From Amphirosellinia nigrospora (Eukaryota > Ascomycota > Sordariomycetes > Xylariales > Xylariaceae): DNA of 64,000 bases. Shown here piece after piece: positions 11,909 to 24,456 of this stretch. Position 1 is the first letter of the stretch. Every line of letters begins with the position of its first letter. The position numbers and the translations under genes are program-made. The notes under the pieces were generated by a model. The model ran no database searches, had not been told where the DNA came from, and was given only the letters and a program-made list of their open reading frames with translations. Location of the stretch: NCBI GenBank assembly GCA_004123355.1, contig SCHM01000002.1:8963569-9027568 (forward strand). Direction: 5' to 3'.

Positions 11909-14900
11909 TCAAGTCTGCTGCATGACGGATGAAGTGCCGCCAAGCTGGCGCTTAACTTGTTCGCGAGCCCATCGAGCAGTTTCGATTGTCCGCGCCTGGA
12001 ATTCACGGTTGCTCCTAGTCTCTTTGATCATAACACTGAGCCAATCTTGGCGGAACGCGTCTGCGAGCTGCCCGTTAGGATACGCATCGGCCAAATCACT
12101 GCGTATCTGTTAGTTCGCTAATCGTGACTAGTGAGACTGATAATCACGTACCCAATCACTCCCATAGCTGATCGCATCAATGATTCGCTCCTATTCATAT
12201 CTTGAGCAATGATATTGAGCAATTGGAAGATGGACTCCACGTAGGGCTGAAGAGCCTCAGCTATGAACATGTTAGCAAAGAAAATCATGACTCGTGCCAG
12301 GGCTCTTACTCTTGCCACTGATCTTCATAGCACCAATAATGCCACCCCATGCATCCATGATTCCCTCGCGTAAAGAAATCACATAGTCGTACATCTCGTA
12401 GGAGCCATCGGGAGCGGCAGTCACTGCTGCCGCCTGCTGCAGAACCTGCGCAACGACGGATAAATAGGTCTCGAAATGACCACCAATGGCACTGGCGATG
12501 TCACCGAAACATTGCAGGATAGCAGGCTTGAACTGGTTGGAAAGAGCGGAACTCTGTGAAAACGTCAATTGCTGTATATCGGGAAGGTGATAGTACGAGG
12601 AAACCTGGGAGGGGTGGGGAGAGGGATAAAGGAAGACAGACCCTGAGGTTATTGAGCAGGTAGTTCATAAATTGGTCGCAATAAGGTTGACTGCGCTCGC
12701 CCATTGACCGAGTGATATCACTAACCAAGCCAATAGCCATCGAGCATACACTTGGCTCTTCCTGGTTGGCCAAGGCATTGTAAAGGAAAGGAGAAAACGC
12801 GTCCATGTACTTGATAAAATCCTCTTCCATGGCGTTCGATAGGCCGCTAATAGTAGCAAAAATAGATTCAGGAACACTGGATTTGGGCCCAACGGTGTTT
12901 AGGATCTGCAAATCAACTTGCATGATTCGGTCACCCAGAGGCGCAATTTCCTTCTCCAAGCGTTGAATGATGGCTTGAAGGACTGTGCTTAGACTAGTCT
13001 GCATCTCTTCGAGAGCAATCTTGTCCTCGATGCTTACGACCTGGCTTTGCATAGGAATAGTCTCTTCGAGGCGCTTGATGATCACGTCAGAAAGCTGAGC
13101 AATAGCCGGGAAGCTATCCGTCGCGGCATGTTGAACAAAGGCACTAAGAACCTCATATGATGTAGTGCGGACAGTTGTCTCGGCAGCATTTTGCGAGGTT
13201 ACTTCGAGGAGAGTCTGCACGCTCTGGTTAAAGTGAGGGGTTATCGGGTTTGATGTGGCTTCAAAGTCACCCGAGAATCTGTCCGCCAAGTTCATGAGTG
13301 CCCAGCAGCAGGAAGCCGCCATCTTTGAGTCGTGGACACCGGCAAACAAAGACCGAATTAGAGGGTCAAGATGCGTGTTCGGATCAATGGCCTCCGAGCA
13401 AGCCTCTGTAATTCGGCCGAGTGCGTATGCTGTCGAGTCCTTGACAAAGATGGAGCTGTCCTCCATCATGCTGATGAGGATCGGTAAAGCCTGCTTTACG
13501 ATAGGTTCCAATGTTTTTTCTTCAGGTCCATCCATAATGGCGCCAAAGGCAGCAACCGCGGCTTCACGGTAGTGCCAGTCTTCAGCTCGCAGGTGCTGCT
13601 CGACAAACTGAAGGACGGGTGGGACGATGTTGGCGTTGACAGCTTGGGCGTAGAGCTGGAGACATTGATAGGCCGCACGAGCCAGGTTGTACTCATCGTC
13701 AGCAGCATCCTCGTCTTGCTTGGTAAGAAGAGCGAGCAGTTGGGGGACGACCTCTCCTGTTGCTACACGCGCGAAGTTATAAAAGGGCCGCATCTGCTCA
13801 GTAGTATCTACCTGTTTTAATCTGTTAGCCCACCGCCACGACCGAATGGGAAGCGCTACTATCATGTACCTGAGAATTGTCTTCTTCTATGTTGATTTCT
13901 TCCTCGCATACAGTACTCCAGAACTCGACGGCCAGTTTCGCTACGTCCTCATCTTCGTTTTTCATCCCCAAGATGGTAAGACCGAACAAGGCCTTCTCCA
14001 TGTAAAAGCGCATGTTCTCATAGTAGAGACCCATAATACGATTGAGGCATCCGAAGGCACCCTGTTGTATCCGCGAGTCGTCGGCTTGGGTAGCCTCACA
14101 AACAACTTGCATAATGTAGTTCCGCTCGCCTTCGTGCTTAAAATTATTGCCCACAAACTCGAGAGAATCGCCAAGTGCATAGATAGCCGACAGACGGATC
14201 TCCGGGTTCGTCTCCTCTTTACGAGCTCCCTGTACCACGGCCGTCAAGATGGCGTTCGAGTGAGAAACCAAAGCCGTCCGCAGCTCGGCATCTTGACTGT
14301 CACATATGTACCCGATACAAGTCAAAGAGGCCTGCTTCTGGTGAGGGGCACCGTTGCTAACATTCTGCACTAGTGTTCCCATGAGCTCGCCCCACTGATC
14401 TCTTGGGAGTTCAAGAGAGGCGATAGAAGCGATAACCTGGGCAGCAGCATTGCCGGCCTGGGTGTTGCTGGACGAGAGGGTCTGTAGAGCCAGGGCTTTG
14501 ACACGGTTCTTGGTCTCCTGGTCCGTCTGCTGTAGCCATTTGGCCTGCAACTCTTGCGCCCGAGCGAACTCGCGGGCAGTGAAGGAGTTCTTGAGGGCTA
14601 GACCCGCGGCCACTCTTATCTGGGCTTCGGTGTTGTCGTCGGCCAAAGCTTGAACAAGGGTAGCTAGATAGAGGGGCTAGGAGAATATCAATATGAGACC
14701 CTACGACAGCAAGGGAGGCGGGAACGGGATGGGGGTGGGCGAGAGAGACTCACGAAATTGTTGTCTGCGGCCTGGGAGAGCTGCTGCTCGGCACCATTCC
14801 GTGTCGCCGCATCTGGGGGGCGGAGAGAGACATGGTCAGCATGGCAGGCCAAGGAAAAAAGAAAAAAGAGGCTGAGTCGCATCCGCGACACAGGCGAGGC

Positions 14901-15016
14901 CCGGCGCTGAGGGGATGCATGGGGGAAGGGAGAAGGAGAAAGGCAAGCGATGCGATGTACTCACCTGTCGACAGCGAATTGCTGAGGACTGCGTTGATAT
15001 CGCCGTTTTCAGCCAT
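11909..15016 (-). CDS. kap95: Importin subunit beta-1 (karyopherin beta, Kap95)
   Basis: Nuclear import receptor that binds importin alpha and Ran-GTP and carries cargo through nuclear pores (family knowledge). Seven exons on the minus strand: 15016-14965, 14812-14754, 14676-13870, 13811-12642, 12553-12310, 12260-12152 and 12098-11909. They join in frame to 876 aa, the usual length for this family. HEAT-repeat helices fill the protein. Recognisable segments are EIRLSAIYALGDSLEFVG, GDTVCEEEIN-like WSTVCEEEINIEE, HYREAAVAAFGAIMDGPE and FVKDSTAYALGRITE. All splice sites are GT..AG. There is no frame break in 2.6 kb of coding sequence, in contrast to several neighbours. The start ATG gives MAENGDINAVLSNSLST, a typical N-terminus. 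Upstream lies a GCGGT repeat. Confidence 0.96.
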
Positions 15017-18000
15017 ATTGTGTAGTCAAACGACCTCGCGGCAGGAAGGAGAGGGGATCCAGGATGGTCGTCGTCGGGTCGGATGGCGGGATGTCGCGGT
15101 GCGGTGCGGTGCGGTGCGGTGTGGTATGATGAGTCCGTCTGTAGAAAGAAGAAAAAACGACGTCGGTCAGGGGGGTCCCGCAAGTGCGTGGGCGGACCAG
15201 GTATGCTGATCTGGTCTAGTGGGCTGAAGTATCACAAGTGGACGAAGGAGGGGAAGAAGATGAAAAGGGAGGACTAGCGGCCTCACGGGTATATTGAGGG
15301 TGTTGGTCCAAGACACAGAGGTGAAGATGTCTGAAGCGTGCAAAGAAGGCAGAAGATCGCAGAAAGGAGGTGGTTCGAATACTGCAGAAATGCAAACTGC
15401 GGTTTCGTCACCTGGTGGACAGTGGGAGTTTTGGATCTAGCTGCAAAGGGGGCGGTACCTGACCTCTGCTGTGCTGTGCCGGCCTGTAGTTGCTGCAGCT
15501 GTGGCCCCTACACGCCCTATACACGCCGGGGACGGGCAGCCACTTAGCGGGCGGGCGGGTCCTGCAGTGTTTTGTTGACAATCACAAGCCAGAGATGGAG
15601 GGGGACGGGGACGGGGTGGGCTAAAGCTGCCCGCTCTGGAGACCTGCGGTGACGACGAGAGCAGCGAATAGGTACCCGCCCAATCCAGAACAGTCTATCC
15701 GGGGAGCCTCTTGCCAGCAGTTGCCACCTGGACACGGTGCGAAGTCGACAGTCTTCAAATGTTGTCGTCACTACCAGCTACCTACTGTAAGTACACTATA
15801 GTGAACATTGAAACGAAGCATGTGCACATCCCATAGGTATAGGTAGGACTCAGTTAAACAATAAATGAGAGAGGGGCATGAATAGCACTATATGTTGCGT
15901 GATTTGCTTTCTTCATCTATCACAAAAATCGATGTGAGGTGTTATGCTTCAAATGAACAATATAGAGAGCCGATATTCTATTCAATCTCTCTAGGTACGT
16001 CCCAAGGCTTCCGAGTAGTAAGCTACGTATGCGTCGGTAAGTAAGAGACATGCTGTGCATACCAGTCACATCCGTCCTCTCTATCTCCGTTACTCATCCC
16101 GCACCCAGGCATCATGCTGCTAGACTGCCATCTCTGTCTCGAAGCAGACAGTCGTTATAGCTGCAAGAAAAAAGTGACCGTTTTCGTTGTCGCAACACCA
16201 AGCTAGGCTAGTTCCGGTGAATAGGATCTTGAATGGAATTGCTAAAATCCCAGAATCGCTCCCCCACCATGCTAGGACCTGGAAGTAGATAGATCGATAG
16301 ATCCTTTGGAAAATGGCCGAACGCTCCCCCGCATTAACCTTTCCGAGACCCAGAAGTCTCGAGTCATTGTAAGCGACTTTGAAAACTACGCAGTAGGGGT
16401 ACTTACATATGTCCGTCCGTCCTAGTACCTATATTCGCCCTTTGACTGATGTACCGAAAGCGTCGCAGTCCTAGTTGCTGCCTTGCTTCAGAGTCAACAG
16501 TTGTAATACCATACGTGATACTATCTTCCTAGACCCTTTGAAAATCCATAGCCAAACAATTACTCCAATGAGGATGTCGAATGTCGATGGCCCACAGTTG
16601 ATACTACCTCATGCCACCCCCGGGAAATATGCGAACAAGGGGCAGCTTTTTATCTCACGACATATCACCCACCAAACGCTTTTTGCATGTCGTTCGCCTG
16701 TCCTTCTAGAACATTGGCTGTGTTCTAGGTCGCATTAGCTGCTATCGGATTTTTATAGTGTTCCAATAGAGACTTGACTCTTAGCTAGGAATTGGCTACC
16801 GAGCCGACTTACCTAAGTGCACATGTTAGTCATGCTATAGCAATTTAGGATATCGACTTATGATATACCAACTACTATAGAATTCCATGTACTGAGTAGC
16901 CCGGCTCAGTGCTCCTCATGGTTCGCGACATCAAGAATGGCGTTTACTCGCTTCAGAGCATTATGTTAGGGAGGAGGTAGGACCGTTGCCGCAGCCCTGA
17001 AGTGTTTATCCTTTGCCATTGATGGTGAAGATGCCCACAAACGCCTTAGCTTCCTGGTGCCTCAGATCCCGAGCTACTCGGTATGAACGTGTTCTATAAG
17101 CTGCACATATACTATGTACCACCAAGACATAGAGGTCGCAACACTAAGGCTAGGCTCTGCAAAACGACATTCACCGACTAGCTAGGAATGTCGGTACTTG
17201 TTTTCACATTTATTTGGGTGCTTCTTGCCTAGTTTCAGACTGCAAAGACAAGAGATAGAGATCGTGCGAAATTCGAGAAAACACCAGGACGCCGGCAGCC
17301 TCCAAGCCAGCGCCGTGTTCTATTTGCCAGTAGTAGACTCTTGCTATGCAAGGAGACACCACCCGCAACATGATGCCCACCCTTATTGTCAACTTTTGTG
17401 GCGAAATGTTCAGTACCCAGTAAGATATATAGGATTCTTGCCATTATTGTCTCAGGCGGTAATATTAGGGCTACGGCATTTCCCCTTACATAATTAGCTA
17501 GATATTGGACAACGCGAGAAGAGCTGTCTGCTTGGAGCGAGCTTCAAGTTTTGCACGAATTTCATCAAGTTTCCTTTCGAGCACCTTCATGGATCTGTCA
17601 CGTCCGTACTTTCTGAACATAGATGCCCCAAAGGTGACTTTCATAAGGGCTCATATAGAGGGCTTGGAAATAGTTCGAATTGAATAGTAATCAACTAAGG
17701 TGCTAAAGGTGCCACGAAGATCTAAGTTTCCATTCTCCAGGTAGGAGGATTCCGTACCCTTTTATGCTCGAATTTCCTCCCATCTTTCTTACAGCTTCGC
17801 AGATCTCCGTAGACTCGTGTAGCCGGAGTCTGTGTGTCTCGGTGATCTATCTCAGCTGTAGATGAGTGATTGAGACTCCCGATAACTTCGTACGACTGCT
17901 TCAGCCTCGTGGGGTAGTATTTAGCGAGCTCCGTGCGAGATCCGTGTAACAGCGACCCAGATGAAAACATTCCTAGATTCACCGAGGTCATGATTCAAGT

Positions 18001-19247
18001 GTTGAGTCGAAGGACCCTATTCCCTTCGACCGAACGGATTATATCTCTCTATTATAACATATAATCACAATTCCACGACACCTAGTAGCAAGTATTGGGG
18101 CAAGATTGACTAGAGGGGCATTAGTTTAGCGTAGATCCGGCTCGCACAAAGTCGGATGAAATAAGCCATTAAACCTTGTGCATCGCTATCATTATACTCG
18201 TAAATCAGGTCAATAAATAAAACGGGTCGCTGGCTTTTGATGTTGAGGTACGACCTAAAAATAATTAAAAATCTCCTTGCTCCTCTGCCACACACTGACC
18301 GTCCACAGCACATTATATAGTAATCCCTCAAATATCTAGTCTATCTTATTGTGCAACTGGGGTCCCAGTTGAAAACCCTCAACCGGCATGCTCATAAATA
18401 AGAGCTCCTATAGCAAGTGATCATCTAACACAGCGGTTCTTCTCGTCTCGCGAACTTATCTCTACTCATATCATATCGAACAACCACCGTTTAGATACCA
18501 GCAGCTGTGTTGGGTGGCCGAAATGGTAGCCGCTACATCATAAGGGTCACAGAGCAGGACATTTTGATTAGTGATAGCGTAGTGAGAAATATGACTATTT
18601 AGTTTTTCTACTTCCCAAGGGGCAAATAAAATTGTAGAAGACACTCAAGAGAACCACGTTGCAATTTAGACTGGCTTCTATGTCTGTTGTCACATATTTA
18701 TTCAATGCCCGAGGCATGAACGACCAGATGAAATCCCCATGAGCTCACACGAATCCCCTGCCTATTAATTGGTTTGATAGTAGCGTGGGAGAATATATGA
18801 GTGATATAAGTGGCTTGTAAGTTCCCAATGTTCTCGAGACACTACTACCGTGAACGATGTGGACCGAGAAAGAAACGAAAGCGATATCGTAGTTGCCAGT
18901 AAGTAGTGTGTTTCATGGTTCTGGTTGAGACCCTATATCCAGGCCAGTGCTTGGTTTAACTATAACGGAAATGAGAACATGATAAGAAGTGAATTATATT
19001 GGTCATTTAGCTACGCTAAAGGATCTTGGATCTCTATTAAGCTGTTTTTGAAGCTATGTACTGCCCCAACAGAGGTATGTACAGCAGGTACTTGAGTAGG
19101 TAGTCTTTTCAATCAACGCCTCGCCCTTTACAAAATCCATGAAAATGCTCGAAAAAGACCACATAGCCCTTGGCTACGGGTTAGGTATCATAGTTGCAAG
19201 TTGTAATCGTTTATATCTCTCACACCTCGTTACGCGGTGATATTTTC
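15017..19247. other. 4.2 kb gene-free region between KAP95 and ferric reductase
   Basis: The first few hundred bases are the KAP95 promoter and leader, including a GCGGT repeat. The rest is AT-richer and has no open frame with recognisable family features on either strand. I looked for transposon, tRNA and mating-type signatures and saw none. Confidence 0.45.
15096..15120. repeat. (GCGGT)5 tandem repeat
   Basis: Five exact copies of the pentamer GCGGT followed by a degenerate sixth. It lies about 80 bases upstream of the KAP95 start codon, so it would appear as ACCGC repeats in the promoter or 5' leader of that gene. Confidence 0.9.
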
Positions 19248-21134
19248 TCACCAAGTGAAGCTCTCCTCAACGAAGTCTACGACGTTTTCTGTACTCTGTA
19301 CCGCCCGGACAGCCTGTCGTACGTCGTCCGCAAGGGCACCGGGTCCACATACCGTGACCACCATTGCGCCGACTTGCTGCTCTACTTCCCTCTGCATGAT
19401 GGTTGATATGCTGGGTCGCCCCGGGAACATCTGAACGGTGCTGGAACTAGAAATGATTTCTTTCGAGTTCTTTGGTCTGGTGACAAACAGGCGAATATTA
19501 AGGATGTCCCGCCGTCTTGGCATGCGCAGTACCTCATCCATCCATGGGCGTACCCATTCTAAGGCTTCGGTATCGCGCATGACCCACACCAAGGTAACTC
19601 GCCTTGTCGCGATAGTCCCGTCATTGAAACCCTGTATTAACGGCTTGAGGTACGAAAGTTGATGGGTGATACCCGTTGAGCCGGCAAAGAGTACAGCGTG
19701 ACCGTATGAATCGAGGGAATGGTGTCCAGCGTATGGTCCCTCCATCGCAGCCCGAACCCTTATCACAGGGTTTCCGCCTCTGCTTGCCCTATCAAACAAC
19801 TGTCGCGTAAAGCCGGTCTGTGCGCCGATGACAAACGAAACGCTTGTGGAGCCCTTGCGAAGAGCACTATTGCTAAAGCCTCCCTCCTTGTGTAGTGTCC
19901 TGTCAGCGTTATCTGGATGATGCTCAACCCACGCAATGGAAAAAGGGTGGTTCTCCCAAGGGTGGACGCCCATAAATCGAATGTAGGCATGAGTACCCGG
20001 TCCCACATCAAGGTATCGAGGCAGGCGCATTGTAACACGGCTGCAGTCGCCTGGCAGGGCTTCGACTTCTGCTTCGGTGAAGCCGCGTCGAGACGACCAG
20101 TTGTTGTAAGCAAGGCGAAACATGCGAGCAAGTCGCTCTGCGAACCAAAGTACGAAGATAGCGATCATGTATGGCAGTTGTGGCAGACCGCCAGGGATTG
20201 AAGCCGACGCGCAGTGAATCAGAGTCGTGGCGAAGATGATGGGCTAAGATAATGTGGACATTGAGGAATGTTTCGTAAAAGGCATGACGGACCGGGGAAA
20301 GCGACAAGAAAAAGAGGATAAGTAGGGCAACTGTGCCACTGAAGCCAGAGGCGATGAAAGTTTCGTGTAGGATTTTCTCATTGAAGCTGCTCCATCCTGC
20401 TGCGGCAACTTGAACGACAGCCCAAGCAATCGTATGGATCAAGGCCTCCAACACAACCATGCGGCCCATCCAACGATGCAATAGATTATAGGTATCGAAG
20501 CTGACCTTCAACAGGGGTATCAGAGGATTATTTCGCCCTGCGAGAATTATGAGAGGTACCATGTTAACAACAGCGAGTGTCCCTGAACGACCTCGAATTT
20601 CAGCGGCCAAGGCGTAGCGATTTGATTGGGACCAGTCCAAGTAGAACATATAGACGATGTTGCTAAGCAGGTAGAGACCGAGAATGATGGAATGTAGACG
20701 GGATGGTAAAGTTCCGATATTGAGAGCTGAAGATAATCTGATCTCTCGATTATGACGCTTGCGCCAGAAAGGAGCGTAAATCAGATTCTTCTTCAAACTG
20801 GGCATCCAACTCCACTGTGACACCTTCCAGTATCCTTGCTGGCCTGCTGGCATCGACATCGCAGATACATGTCGTAGTTTACTCCATCCTATTTCCAGAA
20901 GCCTCACGGAGAGGACGATCAGCGCAAGCACGCCCAATGACCACCATAGTGAATCCTTAAATATCAAGTTAACTGTCTGGTTGACGCCTGCTAAGCCGGT
21001 AGCGTAGGGGCAACTGTAGCGGCCGCATCGGCCTGACCTGTTGGTGTTGATGCGACGTCCACGTCTCGTAAGGCTAATATTGGAGAGGGTGTGAATGACC
21101 CGAGGGCGGCGATCCGGCGCCGCATTAATGACAT
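19248..21134 (-). CDS. Ferric/cupric reductase, FRE/NOX-like transmembrane flavocytochrome
   Basis: Likely a plasma-membrane reductase that passes electrons from NADPH through FAD and heme to extracellular metal ions (family knowledge). Several hydrophobic helices (SLWWSLGVLALIVLSV, LHSIILGLYLLSNIVYMFYL, GTVALLILFFLSLSP) and the heme-region histidines in LLHRWMGRM..ALIHTIAW and NVHIILA mark the ferric-reductase domain. HPFSIAW is the FAD site, GSTGITHQLSYLKPL the nucleotide site, and VVTVCGPGALADDV the C-terminal NAD motif. The start ATG at 21134 follows an in-frame stop. Two single-base breaks occur: a missing base at 20996-20999 in front of GLAGVNQTVNLIFKD, and an extra base in the GGG at 20241-20243. 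With them the product is 628 aa. No intron was found. Confidence 0.88.
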
Positions 21135-24100
21135 TGTTTTCTAGTTCGAGTACAGTCTGAGGTTATGTCTGAGTAGGTGTATAAGTATTAATATGATCCA
21201 GTTGCCTCAGCCGATGGAGAGATGGAGGATAAGGGGGAATGGGAATGTATAGTGAACGAGAGAGCTTAGTTGAACTCTCGGAGGCAAAGAAGGTTATTTT
21301 AGTAGCGGGCCCTTATTAATGCATTGTGCGAGTGATAATAAGGTGGCAGACGAGAGGCGGGTAGAGTCTTTGTGTGTGAATCTAAGTAGAGCTTGGTCGC
21401 TCTTTGTCCTCCGAAAGTTGAACTTAGGAATCAGAGGCTCGGTATGCCGCTGAAGAAACCGGACGTCCACCAATTTAGAAAGATGGCGCAGAGCCCGATG
21501 TGGGATAAGCTTGATATGATTGAATTGCTCGAATGTAAGGACCGTGATGTTTCTTAGTAGAGTGCGCTTGGGGTTATGGCTGAGGGGGGCAAGAGGATGC
21601 TGTTGTGCCGATAAGTCGCAGACAATTGCACAAAGAAACAAATCAAGTGATGCCAACTCTAAGTGAGGGTTGTGGTAGTGAGAGATAGTACTGTAGAATC
21701 CCGCCCGCGGCTATTCGGAAAGAAGGTCTGTGGAACTACCTGGCAGGTTGGACGTTTTCAGTGATTGTTCCGGGTTTACGTCTTGCGTCCACCAGGGCAA
21801 ATTGCGATTATCGGCTGGTCTCGCAGATGACGATGTGTTTTGTTTCCCAGCCACAACTTATTACATCACACAGCTGCTGATGACGGCCCAATACGAGCGA
21901 TAGTTGAAGAATAAGCTCACTCGGAGCCGAAGTTGATAGGGAAATGTGTAAAAAGAAAAGAATGCCAATCACCTCTCAAATGCATCGGATAGGAGAGAGT
22001 ATGGGGAGGGGACTTAGGGATTTATGATGAAAAGAAAGCGCTGCAGTCCTTATTTCGATTGATCTACACGTATGTAGGTACCCCGGCTGCCCGAGACCTG
22101 CCGGTGGTAACTAGTGCGTGATGCGTGGCTGCAGCAGGCAATTGGCGCAGGTACAGTTCTCGTAGTTCTCGTTGGCCTGAAGTCAAACAGCTGTAGTGTC
22201 AAGCAGGTACCCTCTCAGCTTTGCCACTGGGGCGGACCATTGTCGTGGGCTACCGAGTTGGATGTTTGTCGGTGTCACCCGGCCGTGGCCTGGAATGCGA
22301 TAACACGCAACCTCATGAATACTTGTCAGGTGGGGGGATAGGCGACGCTCAGCTCCGCCCTGTCGGCGGCACTCACGGAGACCCTTGTAAGTACCTACTT
22401 AGTAGGTATAGACCGAGCTACTGCCAAATATAAGGGGCGCCCCATGGATTGTCTACCTATCATCACTTACAGCGATCACAGCACGGTCTGATGGGCCATG
22501 GCCAATTGGTAGCCGACAGTTGGTAGGCTGACGGCAACTTTCTCACATCAGGTTAGATCTGGCTCTTGGGTACGAGTCGCCGTTAGAGACGTTCTGCTGG
22601 GCTAGAACGACTGGATGCTGGGCTTTTGCCGGTCCTCGTCAGGGGAAGACAGGGCCCCGTGTTTCTCTCAGGCCCCCCCTGTAAGAAACGGAACATGGCG
22701 TTTGATTGGCCGACTGTTTCAACGCTGACGGCTATGATTCGACACCTTGCCATTTACAGATTGGTACTATGCGAGCGGCTGCTTCAAAAAAACTGAACTC
22801 CTGACTAACGCGCGCTCCCTGCCAATGCTAGCAGATGCGACCCGTCTCACTGGCATTCGGCGAGAAGATGATATGTTTGATTGGATGTCGGTTCTTGCTC
22901 CAGCTCGCATTGTTGCCCCATCTTGCCTCGCTGGCGTCTACGTACGAATGAACAACTTGCATTCGTCTGTAACCGATACACAACAGGAGTATGTCCGGCA
23001 TATTGTGTATTATGATCTTAACATCTCATGCCGGCCTCGGAGCATTGCCTTACGGTTTCTTCATCCGATGACCAAACTGTGGATTATGTCATGTCCTGAT
23101 AGTAGGTACTTGTAGATTGAAAAAACAATATTTGCTAACCGATTCAGCGTATCTCTACTTACAGCTGGTTACCTAGGTATCTAAAATGCATCAATGGGAT
23201 CCGCTCAAACTCTACTTGTTTTTGAGAGGCCGGTATTCGAGACAGGTAGCTAAACTAGAATAATAATTGCGTATGTATGCGAAGATGGCAGTGGCGGCGT
23301 CAGAAGACTTGCAGCGCTTGACCTGTGAGACAGATTGGTGCACAGCTCTCCGAAGTCTCTTCTAGGTACTCAGGTAGTAATCCGGAGAAATGTGCCGAAA
23401 GACATTTATCTACCTTGTGAGATCTCGCAACTAATAGTGATGCTATCGTCGTCAATGTTAAAAAAGCGATAGGAAATGTAAGGATCAATCTTGCGGTTAC
23501 CCTGCACAAGAAAATCCGTATATGAACTTGAAGCCCATGTTCATTTTAAGTTATTGTATAAACTGCGACATAGTCTCATGCGCCACCACAAGGTTTGTTG
23601 ATTTACCGTGCCCACTTAGGTACTACTTAAGCCGCTCATTGGTGAATTCTCGAGTTGGATGTCATAGACTCAGACAAAATTGGAATCAGACTCCTACCTT
23701 AATTGCACCTGTATTCCGCATCAAGGGCGATTAATCGGTAACTCACCTCAATTCCCGATGCCCCGTCCTTCTAGACGACTCACCAATAGGTGGACATTGT
23801 ACCTAAATAGGTAGCCCTAGAGATTTACGTACGAAGATAGAAAGTGCCTAAGTAGGCAAGAAGAGACGAGGTTCTACGTATAACACAGCGACAAGGAGAA
23901 GCCGTCCCAGTCCAGGATTGATCCTCAGAGTGCAAAATATTATTTGCTACACATTTTGGTTTCAAGAGCATCAAGGAGCTTTGTCTTGACCATGTGTTAG
24001 CCTGATGTGTTCATTAAACAAAGCAATGGAATGTGCAAGTTCAATTATTGTAGGCGGGTAGGTACCTAGGAACCTAGAGGTAGCGAAATGTTTTAGGTGA

Positions 24101-24456
24101 GGGGCTCCTGTAGGCACCCCACGTGCAACCATAAGGTTAGCCCTACGGGGGCAGGTGCTTTGTGATAGTTCTCGATGCCTGAAACGACTCGTCAAACCCC
24201 TCGTCGAACTGAGAACCCTGCAAAAACCAAACATACAACTCAGACTTCCTTGCATACCATCAGTGCTCTTGCTTTTCCTTCCTACGCCAACGAATACCCG
24301 AGTAAATCAGTGGGGGCTGGGCCGTGATCGAGACCTGCCTGGCTTAGCGATGGCCTCAGATTTCTGCTCCATGTGCCAATCATTCTCTTAAAAAACGAGA
24401 GACTTCCGGCTGCTACGACAACTCGTCTGATATTTCACTGAGAACGGAGATCACTC
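21135..24456. other. 3.3 kb intergenic region
   Basis: Divergent promoter space between the ferric reductase (-) and APC5 (+). A 122-codon open frame at 22747-23115 (+) has no recognisable domain and I do not call it. No RNA gene or repeat was recognised. Confidence 0.45.

Noticed and set aside
13846-14373. Long open frame antisense to KAP95
   Set aside because: It is a shadow of the KAP95 coding exons; the conserved protein is on the other strand.
15360-15400. tRNA-like B-box (GGTTCGAAT)
   Set aside because: No matching A-box, acceptor stem or anticodon arm could be folded around it.
17722-17991. 89-codon minus-strand open frame in the gene-free region
   Set aside because: It is short, has no known motif and no flanking conserved sequence.
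18110-18331. Possible mobile-element relic in the AT-rich region
   Set aside because: One short stretch vaguely resembled an element protein, but there are no terminal repeats, target duplications or further matching sequence. I saw no transposon or retroelement fossil I could support anywhere in the window.
22747-23115. 122-codon open frame on the plus strand
   Set aside because: No recognisable family features and no intron-linked extension were found; probably chance.
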